Source: Deltaproteobacteria bacterium (lineage in GTDB: Bacteria > Desulfobacterota > Syntrophia > Syntrophales > UBA2210). Taken from it: a stretch of DNA of 5,098 bases. Position 1 is the first letter of the stretch. Every line of letters starts with the position of its first letter. The notes beneath the pieces are model-generated. The model was not told where the DNA came from. It saw only the letters and a program-made list of their open reading frames with translations, and ran no database searches. Where the stretch lies: assembly GCA_016935875.1 (NCBI GenBank), contig JAFGQD010000092.1, positions 1-5,098 of the forward strand, read 5' to 3'. Positions 5,085-5,098 of this stretch are shown piece by piece. Both the position numbers and the translations under genes were made by a program.

Positions 5085-5098
5085 AATACATTGTTTAG

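Larger units (their letters stand above)
4581..5098. other. AT-rich stretch without a convincing gene
   Basis: No RNA gene or recognisable protein is seen in these 518 bases. The part next to 4580 must hold the promoter of the leftward gene, but no clear -35/-10 pair stands out. Visible structure: the 13-bp imperfect inverted repeat at 4663-4708, a 6-bp repeat TTCTGA/TCAGAA (4758-4763, 4785-4790) followed by a T7 run (4797-4803), a 10-bp palindrome ATGATATCAT (4874-4883), a weak hairpin with T-run (4945-4986) and a TTGACA at 5079. Two open frames reach the right edge: leftward from the edge to a stop at 4785, and rightward from an ATG at 5010. Neither has a properly spaced ribosome site or a recognisable product. 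Confidence 0.6.

Noticed and set aside
4581..5098. tRNA, CRISPR array or insertion-sequence ends in the right-hand non-coding stretch
   Set aside because: No cloverleaf, no regularly spaced repeats and no transposase-like frame seen; only the single inverted repeat is noted.

Overview
The window reads as part of a chromosome from an anaerobic, fatty-acid and amino-acid-degrading bacterium, most likely a Desulfobacterota (sulfate-reducer or syntroph type) or a relative. This is inferred from an ADP-forming acyl-CoA synthetase beside an isovaleryl-CoA-dehydrogenase-type enzyme and an XRE-cupin regulator, at moderate base composition with AT-rich intergenic DNA. No marker gene fixes the taxonomy.

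Layout. Positions 1-645 (+) hold the 3' end of an NDP-forming acyl-CoA synthetase alpha-type gene; its 5' part lies left of the window. A strong hairpin at 665-692 separates it from the convergent gene at 766-1929 (-), an isovaleryl-CoA-dehydrogenase-type acyl-CoA dehydrogenase. A divergent control region (1930-2192) follows. Its AT-rich core carries a repeated TCAA/TTGA half-site and a perfect inverted repeat containing back-to-back TTGACA hexamers. The XRE-cupin regulator at 2193-2735 (+) reads away from it. After 162 bp of non-coding DNA comes a convergent 560-codon gene at 2898-4580 (-), encoding a calcineurin-like metallophosphoesterase joined to a DNA-polymerase-beta-type minimal nucleotidyltransferase. 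Positions 4581-5098 contain no convincing gene, only AT-rich DNA with a 13-bp imperfect inverted repeat, a weak terminator-like hairpin and a -35-like hexamer at the right edge.

How the genes fit together. The dehydrogenase oxidises a short branched acyl-CoA and would pass electrons to ETF. The ADP-forming synthetase interconverts an acyl-CoA and free acid with ATP. They could serve the same branched-chain acid or leucine pathway, although they are convergent and so not one transcript. The regulator is placed to control the dehydrogenase and itself through the shared spacer. The metallophosphoesterase-nucleotidyltransferase protein has no evident link to this pathway. It stands alone between non-coding stretches and is the least understood item here.
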